Source: Mercurialis annua (taxonomy: Eukaryota; Streptophyta; Magnoliopsida; Malpighiales; Euphorbiaceae). Taken from it: 64,000 nucleotides of DNA. The notes below the pieces were generated by a model. It was not told the origin of the DNA, did no database searches, and saw only the letters and a list, made by a program, of their open reading frames with translations. Each line of letters opens with the position of its first letter. Position 1 is the stretch's first letter. The translations under genes and the position numbers were made by a program. Of this stretch, positions 12,960 to 24,700 are shown in pieces. The stretch covers positions 21,343,001 to 21,407,000 of the forward strand of contig NC_065573.1 of the NCBI RefSeq assembly GCF_937616625.2, written 5' to 3'.

Positions 12960-14585
12960 TTGGGTGTCAATAGGCTGTGTGATTACCAGTATTGAGTCAG
13001 TCTAGTGTGTTTTGGCTATGTGAAATGATTTCATATATATATGCATGATTATGAAAGTTGGAATATGAATATGGATACGAGAGTGAACTCGGTTAAAGTA
13101 ACCTGAGCCCCGTATCTAGTGGGTTGAACTCGGTTGAGTTATCCCGGGACCCACAATTTGGGATTAAGAGGTTGGTCGCGGCTGACGCGGTTGAGTTATC
13201 CCGGGGCCGGACCATTTGGATCAGTTTGATTTGAATATTCGTAAGTCGTGTCAAGTTTCAGGTTTTTAGTTTCGAACGGATCAAATACTTGCTTATATGT
13301 ATTTTTATATTATTGCTTTATTTGAAGTGCTATGTTATTTTGTAATACCTTTAATAAATTGCAAACTCACTCAGCATAGTCTGACCCGTATTGTTGTTAA
13401 ACTTTTCAGGTGTTTAGTATTTGGACCTAGCTAGAGGTCGTTTTTGGGATCCGGAAGTCAGCAGTACATGTATAGTCCTTGACTTCCGTAGAGCTGCAGT
13501 AGTGGTCCTATGTCGACAGAGTCGTAGCCTTGACAGCAGTATATTTTGGTTTTACGTTTTACTTGCTGTCTTTGTCTATATCTTTTTGTAGGCTACGTAT
13601 GTTGCGTTTTGTTCACGGCACCAGATGCCGGTGATAGGTTTATAATATAATAATATGTATATAGTCACGTGAGGCCCGTTTGTACGTGGTACAGTAACTA
13701 GAGCCCAAGTGGATATCAAAAAGTTTAGTGTAAATACTTGTATATATGTTTGCTTCCGTTTGTATATATGTTATTTTATTTGCGCAAAAGTTTTTAGTAA
13801 ATTTAGGCTTGCTACGGGTTTTGGAGCTACCACTCCCATTCCCTAGCGTCGGTTGCGGCTCAATAATTTGGGTCGTGACATGAGGGCACCGGTGGAAGAT
13901 ACGTCTCATGGGCTCACTATTTTATTAAGTTGTAGTCAGAGATCAGTTATTGAGATACGTCTCACCGACACGATAATGGATTTAGAATTGTGGTTTAGGA
14001 TTTTGATAATCCATAAAGAACAAATGTTTTATTAAAAGTTTTAAAGGTTTTCAACTTAATAAATTTAAATGGTTATATAAACTCTATTCAGTAAATCTTA
14101 CCCTGTTGTTTTTCCAAATTTTCCAGGTTTATGATTTGAGCATTGGTCGATCTCCGTTTCTTCATTTCTCCGGAGGTTCATTTATTTTTAGAATAAAAGA
14201 GCGAACTATTTTAAACTCTTAAACCGCAGTAGAAGTATTAGCTTATTATGGCTTAATCTTATATTTATTGTTTTAGACTATTGATTGTTGGAATGGTCCA
14301 ACTGCTACTTTATTTGCTTTGGCATGATTACAGTGTTTATGGTATTTTATATATTGCCATACTGTTGGGGATTATATTTGAGATGAGCATACTCTAAATA
14401 TATATTGTATATTGTACTACTAGATAAGGCTGAAGTCTCGGTTGCCCCCGAGCATGTGGTTTTCTGCAGGTACATTGTTTTATATATGTTATGATTGGTT
14501 ATATCCGCAAGGTTAGCTACGGGTTTTGGTACAACTATACCCATACCCTAGCGCTGGTCACGATTCATGAAAATGGGTAGTGACA

Positions 14586-15756
14586 GTAGTGTGTATGTTG
14601 AAACTGTTTAAATGCTTTCCAAAAGCATGCCAAATCCAAATATTAACAAGTTAAAAGACTAACCATGTTAACTTAGTAAATCAAATCAAATCCAGCAAAT
14701 CACTTAGACATCTTAGGATTGCCATAAAAATATAAAATAGAGGTTGTATAGGTCATTAAAGACAACTTAATAAAATCAATCACACCTAGAAATCCGTTTT
14801 TAGGCTATGCATGTAAAATGATACAGACCAGCCATTATTTGATAGAAACCGCCAGGTTTAGATATAAGTTTAGAGGTAAGTGCTATTTGCCTCACATGCC
14901 AGTTCAGATTAAGTCATATGCGAGTCTACGTGTTTACCGCTTTCAGACTTGTTTACATTTCCAACAATATATCTTGTGGCCTGGCACTGCATGTTGAGAT
15001 GAGATAATTGAAGATGTCTAGTAAATAAAACCAGTAATCGATAAGTCAAGCAAACGAGTCTCGGGGAGGTCCACGAACTCAGTCTTTTGGTCTGATTCAC
15101 GATAATCTTAACCATAAGCGAGTAAAGTTATCTAATCAGTATAAAAGGCATTTTCCTAGTTGAACTAGATGACTTCTCCAATTTTCAAACCTTTCTAGAT
15201 TAGAAATCAACCATAAGCTTAGGCGAGCGGCCCCCAAATCCGGCTCCGCTCACATAAATATTTAAAATAAAAAAAATAGAGATTATAGTAGATATTTTGC
15301 TGATTCGAAGGAGGGACCTTATATCTATATAATTAGAAGTGTAAGAACTTAATATCAACAAATAAAATAAAGGGATTTAATATTAAAATAGTACAAATAC
15401 AGGGACTTAAGTCATCAATTTACCAAAATAACAAGAAAAAAAAACGGAGTCGGGTACCGTACCGGTCACTAGACATTGTTTGGCAAAGGCAAAATACAAA
15501 AGGCGAACAAAATCAAAGTTCTAGTTGCAATTTGTACGCAGCCAAACGCCACAAAAATAGATGTGATAACTCGCGTCTCCACGTATACAAGATAAACCCC
15601 CTTTGCCACGTCATCCAACTCACTCAGCTTTTTCTTCCTCCTTTTACCACTGTTTTGCTTCATTTTCCCGCGAGCCAAACACTATACATTTTCTTCCTCA
15701 ATTTCCTTTTGTTTCGCTTTTTATTAGTTCTTTGAATTTCTTTGTCATTGTTGTTT
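14586..15756. other. Intergenic region and probable promoter/5' UTR of the LETM1-like gene
   Basis: Unique-looking AT-rich sequence between the LTR nest and the LETM1-like start codon. A pyrimidine-rich stretch at 15620-15735 is likely transcribed leader. I see no clear TATA box at a convincing distance, and no other gene. Confidence 0.5.
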
Positions 15757-18700
15757 ATGGCAGTTAAGTTGCAGAATCATACCTTCATAACTTCAAGGTC
15801 ATCTATTCCTTCTCTATCCATAATGTTTGTCTTTTTTTAATCTTTAGCCATCATTTTTGACTGTATTTTAGTTTGTTATGAGGCAAAGTTTGTGGTTCTG
15901 AAATTTAATTATTGGCTGTTTTTCTCTTTAATTTGTTGTTTGTATGCTTAAGAAGAAGGAATTGAAAGGAATATATGTTTTAGAAACTAGAATTGCATTT
16001 CCTTTTCTAATTGAATTGCATGAATATGTTTGCTGTAATAATTTGATTAAAATTAGGTGCTGAATTGGCTCAGTTAATGAATGATTTCATCTATTTACAT
16101 AGTGTTGGACGGTAGTTTTATAATATGTGATGAGATTATGTGATAATTTTGAGCATTTTAGAGGTTATTGCAAGGATCGTTTCATGACTATTTGTTCTCC
16201 TAGCTTTAGATTTTCAGTGTTTTTTCCTGTTTTCTTAAAGATTAGCCTTGCATTTGGAATTTGCAGTTCTTTGAATCCACGCCTTTCGAGAAATTGTTCA
16301 ACTGGACACTATGATTCCTGCAGAAGAGTTGCTCATTTGGACTATGTATTGAGTAATTGGGGTAATTCAAGGAAAAGATGTCTTATGAAGCGCGCTTTAT
16401 TAGGGAATGACAACCATATTCATAGTAATCGATTGGCAACATATAGGATATTGCGATCAACCTATCGTAAGTCAAGAAGGGTGGGGCGTATCGTTCCCTT
16501 TGCAACTGGAGATGATGGTGTAACTGTTAATGGAAGTCCCCCAGCTAGTACTTCTTCCAATGTAGATGAAGTGAGACTTAAACTGAATCAATCATTGCGA
16601 GATGAGAATAATGGCGATAGACTTGTTCAAGCTTTACATGATGCAGCCAGAGTTTTTGAGTTGGCGATTAAAGAACAGGGTTCTTTGTCGAAGTTCTCCT
16701 GGTTTTCAACTGCCTGGCTTGGTATAGACAGGAATGCATGGGTGAAAACATTGTCTTATCAGGTCTATTCTCATTCTTGAGATTTATAAGAAAAAAGTTA
16801 GACAATAGATATTTTGCCTCATGCATATGTTAGTTTACTTTCCTCAATCTTCATAGACTATATGCATGTTTATAAGTATTCATACTGCGTGGCATTGGTT
16901 TTCATATGTAAACATGTAACTCAATTACAAACCTATCTTTGTTACCCCATGCTAATCTTGTGTTGCTCTTGGACTCCATCTTAGAGATTTTCCTGTCAAA
17001 GCATGCTGGCCACTTTTTTTTTGGCTTTATTCATTATTTTAATAACAGTGGGTGTACTTTATAGCCAAAGTTGCTGTTTATGTCACAGATCTTTGGCTGC
17101 AGTTTTTTTTTTCTAACCATGCGCGAGACTGTAACCACTGTTGTCAATGAAACCTTTGCATTCAGTAGAAGTGCTGTCAATCATAATAACTAAATTTATC
17201 TGGACTTAGCTTCTCATAAACCTTTTTTATATATATAACTTTTACCATGATATTATTACGTTTGCATATCATTTCTTATAGTTCTGTTTCTCGAAGATTG
17301 CTTTTGAAATTTAGATATCCATAAAGAGTTAATTCTTTTCACTATTGAGTGTAATTGTTGTGGTAGAAGTGTTGTTTAGGCTATCTTCTGTTTCATGAAT
17401 TTCTCAGGCGTCTGTCTATTCACTATTGCAAGCAGCATGCGAGATATCATCTCGAGGTGAAGGAAGAGATAGAGATGCATATATTTTTGTCCAAAATAGG
17501 TATTGAATATCACATATATTACTTCATGTGTTTCTGTAGAGCCTTATTTTCAAGCTCCCAGAATTTTCTCTTTGTTCAACATTAACATAAATGAGGGAAT
17601 GCCAGAACAACTAAATATTCACAAGCTTTCTCGAATGAAACAAGCATTTGAAAATGTTTACTTTATTTCAATTGCTACTGTTCTTATGTTGTGGCTTATC
17701 TGGCACACATCTTGATTTTCTTTTGTTAGTTTAGATTTTACTAGTAGAATTTCGAAGGTCATTCCTTTCTTTCATCAAAACCATTTTAATTTCTAGCCGG
17801 AAATCTTAACTAAGGTTCTCTTTTAGATTGATTAGTGGAAATTTTGCCTTAATTTTAAAGCACATGTCGACAATTTGATTGGAATTTGTGCTATTGAATT
17901 TAAGTTCTAGTGCCTTTTGTATATGATCACAATCTTTGTCCTTTCCCATATATGTCTTGATTTAATCCCTGCACCGGCATCTCTGTTTTACTTTAAACTA
18001 CATCTTGGCTTTTCTACCTGTTTTGACAAGTTATTCTGTGTAGTTTATTACGACAATCTAGTCCTTTGGAGAGTTCAATCAGGGAGAAACTATCTGCCAA
18101 GCATCCTGAGGCTTATGAATGGTTTTGGTCCGAGCAACTTCCAGTGGTGGTAACGTCATTTGTTAATTATTTTGAGGGGGATCTACGCTTTATTGCTGCT
18201 ACTTCTGAGTATGTTATTGCTCATGTTGTTTAATAGAGGTTTTCCTTATAAAGTTCATAATAAAATTGATAACCATGTTGGTTCAAAAAAGAAATTGATA
18301 ACCATGTGGAAATAAAGTTACTCTAATTTCTACCAGGTCGGGTAAAGGCATATCCTTGAATTCAGGAAAAGGAAGTGATATTGCACTACTGTTGCTTGCA
18401 CTGAGTTGCATTGCTGCAGTCACAAAACTTGGCCCTGCAAAGATTTGTTGTCCACAATTCTCTTCCATGATCTCAGATATAACCGGCAGGTTGATGGAGA
18501 TGCTGGTTGATTTTGTTCCAATACGCCAAACGTATCATTATATAAAGGATATTGGTCTACGTAGAGAATTTCTTGCCCATTTTGGTGCCCGTTCTGCTGC
18601 ATGCAGAGTGAAAGATGATTGTAGTTCTGAAGAAGTTGTTTTCTGGGTTAATCTTATACAGAAGCAATTGCTGCGAGCTATAGACAGAGAGAGAATATGG

Positions 18701-21700
18701 TCGAGGCTAACAACATCTGAAAGCATTGAGGTTAGTGCTAAAGGCTAAAATAATACTTTCATATAGCCTCACAAAAGAGAGTCACTGGAAAGGAGACAAT
18801 TTAAGTTTGAGCCTCTTGTTAAAATGTATGGAAAGCCATAGTACTCCCGTTAGTGGATTTTTCAACTTATAATATTAAATATACTATTCATTTGTTAATA
18901 GGTGACCGTCGTCCATCCAAATGCAATTCTCATATAATGTTGCTGCCTGAACATTGAACTGTGTATGCTTTAGAATGTATAATTTAGAAGGGTAGGTGTT
19001 ATTGGAGAGAATGGTCTTGATTAGTCGAATAATCTTTCGCATCAACAAAAAAAGAAGAAAAAACATATAAAGATTGCACTAAAGCTATTTATTAAAATTA
19101 TTGAAAACTAATTTGATGAATAGTTATTCAGATGTTGGTATTAAAAGTCAAGGCCCATTGATTGCAGGTTCTAGAGAGGGATTTGGCTATATTTGGATTC
19201 TTTATTGCATTAGGAAGAAGTACAAAATCCTATTTGTCTGCAAATGGCTTTGATGTTGTCGACGGTCCTATTGAAGGCTTCATTAGGTACCTTTTCTGTT
19301 TTTAATTTTATTACGATATTTATTACCTATTATCTACACAACTGAATGGACTTCTGTATTGGCAGGTATTTAATTGGGGGCAGTGTTCTGTACTATCCTC
19401 AACTTTCATCAATAAGTTCTTATCAATTGTATGTCGAGGTTAGCATGTACAATCATGAGACATCTCCATTACACAAATATGTCTTGTGCTTGATTTGAGA
19501 TAACGACAAAATGGTTTCTATAGGTAGTTTGTGAAGAGCTGGAATGGCTTCCTTTCTATCCAGGAAATGTTAGCACTCGGAAACAGTCTCATGGCCATGG
19601 AATTACATGGGAAGGTCCTGCAAATCCTGAAGCTATCCCTAATGTATTAGATGTCTGCTCGTTTTGGATGCAGAGCTTTATCAAATACAGTAAATGGCTG
19701 GAGAATCCTTCTAATGTTAAGGCAGCAAGGTTCCTGTCAAGAGGGTAATTTGAATGTACATTGCTTGCTTCATTGAAGATAAATGGTCATTTAATTACTT
19801 TACTAACATTTCCATCCTAACTGTTTAGGCACAACAAATTGATGGATTGCATGGAAGAAATGGGGATGTCAAGGTAATCTAATAATGTGATTATCTAAAC
19901 TGCTTCTCATTCACTCACATAATTACATGTTTCATAAGATGAAACTCAGAGTTAAAGGTATGAGTTATTTAATTTTTTGGTGGATTTTTTTGTAAATGCA
20001 CGTCAATATGACATGAGAAGCTTAAAATCCTACTGCTTTCATGGATGCTTAAACTACCCACAATCAGATTTGTCAAAATTTTATTTTAGGCAACATTCAT
20101 GTTACTCTAGCATCTTTCTTTCCATATATTCTTATTTCAGTTCCTCATATTTTTGTTTAGTTAATTTTATTCTTGAACATTAAAAAATTTGAAGATTTCT
20201 ATATAATATTTGAACTCATAATTGCATGATGCTGTCCACTTGGTGGTGTCTATTCATTGTCTATGACACATTGTTGAAAAGTATTAGCTTGTAGCTGATT
20301 ACAGATGAGGATATCATGGTGGTGTCTTTATTGTCTGTAAAATTTAGTTTGTAAGTGTTAGCTTTAGCTGATTACAGATGATGAAATTATGTTGCAGGAA
20401 AATGACAGCTCAGACATCTGGATATGGAATTTCACGTATAGACAAAGAAATGGATTCTTTTGATAAGGTTTTTCCTTTTCCTTTTAAGTTGATACCTTAT
20501 CCAGATTGTACACATCTTCACACTTCATGTTGGAATTCAAAGATTTGGCATCATCTTATGATGTATGTGGTAAACAACACGTATGTGTCTTTGGAAACAT
20601 TTCTGGAATTTTTTTAAGGCTAAACCCATCTAGAGGCCCTTGTACTATATCATTTTTGTTCAAAAAGCCCTTGTACTATTTTTTTGTTCTTCTGGTCCCT
20701 CTACTTGCATAATTTTTGATTTTCAGGTCCTTTTTTAGTTTTCTCCAGTCCCTCTACTTACAATTTTTTTGTTCCTCCAGTCCCATAAGAGGACCTGAAA
20801 ATCGGAATTTTGCCGAGTACAGGGACCCAAACATAAACAACTTTAGGCCCCTAACATAAACAACTTTAGGATAGGGGACTCTGGAACAAAACTAATAAAG
20901 TAGAGGGGCTTCCGTATGAGTTTTGCCATTTTTTAAGGAAGACACTTGGTTGCATTGATTACTGTCTCGTAGTATCTTTTATTCTTGATAATTAACCACA
21001 AAACATGATGTAATTAATGGAATATGTTTAATGCTGCTCATCGTGCCTTGCGTTTGGCCAGGCATTAGGGAGTGTTGAAGAAGCTCTACTTAAACTAGAG
21101 AAATTGCTTCAAGAGTTGCATGTATCAAGCACTAATTCTGGAAAAGAGCAACTAAAAGCTGCTTGTTCTGATCTTGAAAGAATAAGAAAGCTTAAAAAAG
21201 AGGCCGAGTTTTTGGAGGCATCTTTCAGAGCAAAAGCAGCCTCACTACAGCAGGTATTTTTTAGCTATTTATTTCCCAGGCTGCGGTAGCTATTTTCGGC
21301 ATATTGACTACTGATGAGAGGTGATTGCATTCAAAGTTACAACTGGCATGTAATCATAGCGGTGTGTCCATGTACATTCACATGTGGTATATCTGTATTT
21401 TTTAAAGTAAAATTTTATGTGTTTTTTTAATTGGCTTTATATGTTGATTATTTGGTAAACAAGCTGTCATGTGAGAGTTCTCATGTTTTATGTTGGGTTC
21501 TAACAACTGAGAACAGACTGTTGCACCCGTTACTCGGGTCCTTTTCATTCAGCAGTCTAATACTTGGAATACTGATCTTAAGGGTGATGATGAAAGTAAT
21601 TCAGAAACTTCTGTCAGCAAGCAGCAACTGTACTTAAAAGGGGAAAGGATAAAGAGTGCCAATGAAAGACTAGACAGCAGCAACAGGTATGAAACTTTCT

Positions 21701-24700
21701 CTGTAGGTTTCTGTCGAGCATGCAACTAGTTGTCTAGTGCTATTCATCTCATGCTGAATTGCATTTTTTCCAGTAAATCTCGAGGGCTTTGGAACTTCTT
21801 TGTTCGCTTCCCAGCCAAGAAGCCTAATTCTGACCCAGCAGTCACAGACGGATCTGTATGCACTACCTTCGTAATATGCTTATAGTTTAAGTTATTTTTG
21901 CATCTAGTTTATTGATGTACATTGAGAATTTCACCATCAAATGCATTAGCTGACTTTGGTGGAAATTTGTACATCAAAGGGCGTGTGATTAACATTAGCA
22001 TAATCATACATTTAAAAATAAAAAACTAACCATGATGATAGATATTGTTGCACATGCGTGCATGAGTGCATTTCAACATTATCCTTACTGATGCATCTTT
22101 CATCCGTTATCTTGTACTCTCCAAAATCTCATAATGAGGAAAACTAAAGTAAAGTTTTATTAGGGTAGGCTAGTTGATTTCTTAAATGTTGCAGATACTT
22201 ATTAAGAATGTGCTCCTTACTATACTAATATTTTTTCATATATGTTAAAGTATGTATGAGTTTAAAATGGTAGATCTTTACTATTGTTTGTTTGATAAAA
22301 TGCTACATCTAAAAGGTTTATGATTACTGGGTGTAATCCTATGAAGATGGACAACTATTGACAATAGTGTAGAGAATTTTTATAGAGTTATTAAATGCCA
22401 CATAATGCGATATAGTGAAATAAAGTAGTCTAATAAAAGGAATAAATACCTCTGGGCAGGGATCCCTGTCCCTTCTATCACTTAAGTGTCTATCCATGTC
22501 AATAGTATACCACATCCCCTTAATTGTCTTTATGATACTTGATGCATTTTATTTGAAGTTGAAGTGTGACTTTGAAAGACAAATTGTTGGGCTTGTTGCA
22601 TTTTTGGACTTGGATCAAAGTTAGAATTTTTCTTTTGTTATCTTTAAAAGTTGTCTCCGTTTGTACTCATACCAACTGGTGCAGCTTATCTGGTTTATTG
22701 ATATTAAGGAAAGTTCAGATATTAACAATTCATTGGCCTAGTTAACGTTAACATCCAAAACTATTTTGTTCATTTCCAATTGCAGTGGTTTTCTTGATAG
22801 TTGTCATGAGATTTAGTCTTGTCTTTTAGTTTCTCGCTTAAAGAAACTAGGCCTTCAAGCTTTTTCTATCCTTATATCATAAGCAAAGAGGTGATATGGT
22901 TCAGAGAGAGAATCTTATGGTAAATCTTGGTTGGTTAGGGGAGAAATTGACCATTTGCTACAGTTAGTTCAGTATTGAAGTTTACAATCGTTACATATAA
23001 TAATGGATAACTTCTGCGTGATTACATGTGGTAGAAGTCTACTTTTGGATTTTGCGGGTCATATCCAATGGCGGACCTGCATATGATATATAGTGGCCTA
23101 TTGTCTACCCTATGAACTGAAATTTTATAATACTGTTAATTCATGACTTACTACATTGTCTATTCTAAAATTGTTAGTTTTTCCATTTCTATATAAATTA
23201 ATATAATTTTCTGCATATTATAATGAATCTTTTGTCATAACTTCTAGTTGCCTCCTTATAAAAAATTCCTAGGTCTGTCGTTGGTCGCACATACCTATAG
23301 TTCATTGGATGAATTATAAGAGACATTTTAATTGTCTGAAAAGAGACACCGACTCATTTTCTATGATTGAAGAACAATTGAAGTTTGTGATTGCTGTTGA
23401 TCAATTTTAAGAAAATTGATTACGAGAATGATTGAAAAAAAAGCATCTGGCTTTAATCTTACTGGTCATTATCCATAAATATAATATAATGGATAGATTT
23501 GAAGGGAGAGATATAATATTGGAGTTCTGGAATATAAAAAAATTAAATACCAAAAATGATTCTCTTTTTGGGTAAATTGTTATAGTCTTGGCTTTTTTTT
23601 ACAATGTAGTGATATCAGTTGTTGCTCAGCTAAAATGTACTACTTAGACAAGTAATGATTGCACTAATTCTTCACCTGACTTCATTCTCATTGAGAGAGT
23701 ATCAGGAGGTGAAGGATATTTTTGGTTTTGGAAGTTGGTTTGTGTTTCATTGTTATGAACGTTTATGTGTTATTAATTTGTTTAATGCAGGGAGATGAAT
23801 ATAGTGGTGGTCAAACCATGACTGCAGGCGTTGCAGAGTCAGAATCAAATGAGATTCTACGTTTTGAACTTCTAAGAAATGAGCTAATGGAACTAGAAAA
23901 ACGGGTCCAGAGAACTACTGATCAGTCTGATAATGAAGAGGTACATAGCATGCATTTTTCCACTTTATTGACATGTTATAGCCATTTTCTCTTGCATATA
24001 AGAAATTTGACTACACATGATCAATTAGTGAGAACCATTGTGATGTTGCTGAAGCATGATATCTGTAACAATTTCCGAAACAACCTCGACTAGCCGCGCT
24101 CTTGATCTTCTAGTTAGGCTTCTTGAAACGGCTGTCTTTTTTTTATTTTTTATTTTTTATTTCTCTTTATATATATTATTCTCTTATGCGTTTTGGTGGT
24201 TCATTTTTTTCAGTCACTAAAATTTTTGCTTAACCATAGACCTGTTGTCACTAAAAACTTTGCTTAACCATAGACCTGTTCACCGGGTGGTTCTGGTCCG
24301 GGTCAATCGGCTGACCTTAACAAATTCTGTATCCAAGCTTGCCGACCCCCAACCATTTTATTAAAAGAAAACCTTTTTTTTAAATCTATTTTTGCCTATA
24401 ATAAATATCAATATCTGTTCAAAATGTGATATATATTAAAAAAAATTACATATTCAGCTAGGTTAGGTTGGGTTGGGTGGGCCCTAACAATTCCTGCATA
24501 AAGGTCATCAAACCATCTCCTTTGTCTCATTTTAGGTCTCAAGGTCTATGAACAAATCCACTCTATCTCACCAGAAGTGAATAAATATTTATGTTTGAAC
24601 TGTTGCATTTTCAATTTTCTTACAAACCATATCAGGATGATTTCCGACCAGTACTTTGTAACGGTTAATACTAAACCTTGAGATTAGTTTCTTAATAATT

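Larger units (their letters stand above)
1572..13880 (+). mobile_element. LTR B: probable solo LTR inserted in LTR A and split by element C
   Basis: The pieces are 1572-3120 and 12965-13880, together about 2.47 kb. The left end is TGTAATACCCC, the same start as element C's LTR read on its own strand. The right end is GGGTCGTGACA. Flanking 5-mers are tgaag (1567-1571) and tgagg (13881-13885), a target duplication with one mismatch. No internal domain is present, so a solo LTR is likely. The sequence is related to A and C but belongs to a different subfamily. It contains short ORF-like stretches near 2100-2560 that match no protein I know and are best read as LTR leader sequence. Confidence 0.75.
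1..14585 (+). mobile_element. LTR A: LTR of a Ty3-like family, left end outside window, split by nested insertions
   Basis: Two pieces, 1-1571 and 13886-14585, are co-linear with the reverse complement of element C's LTR. Shared landmarks in order are the 'acggtacgt' block near 75, the 'ggtaactcggctaaccca' block near 1022, 'acgtggattagcaagcagtg' near 1328, 'ctgcgtgcgcaccggtaatg' near 1503, 'gtctcggttgcccccgagca' near 14435, and the end GGGTAGTGACA at 14585. The pieces are separated exactly by LTR B and what it contains. No tRNA-Met primer site follows 14585, so this is a 3' LTR or a solo LTR. About 2.27 kb is visible; comparison with C suggests about 0.6 kb lies beyond the left edge. No coding sequence. 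Confidence 0.8.

Noticed and set aside
16127..16780. Single-exon 217-codon frame starting at 16127 as the start of the LETM1-like protein
   Set aside because: The part before 16267 looks intronic and ends in a good acceptor (gaatttgcag). A short upstream exon from ATG 15757 joins in phase, giving a plausible transit-peptide start.
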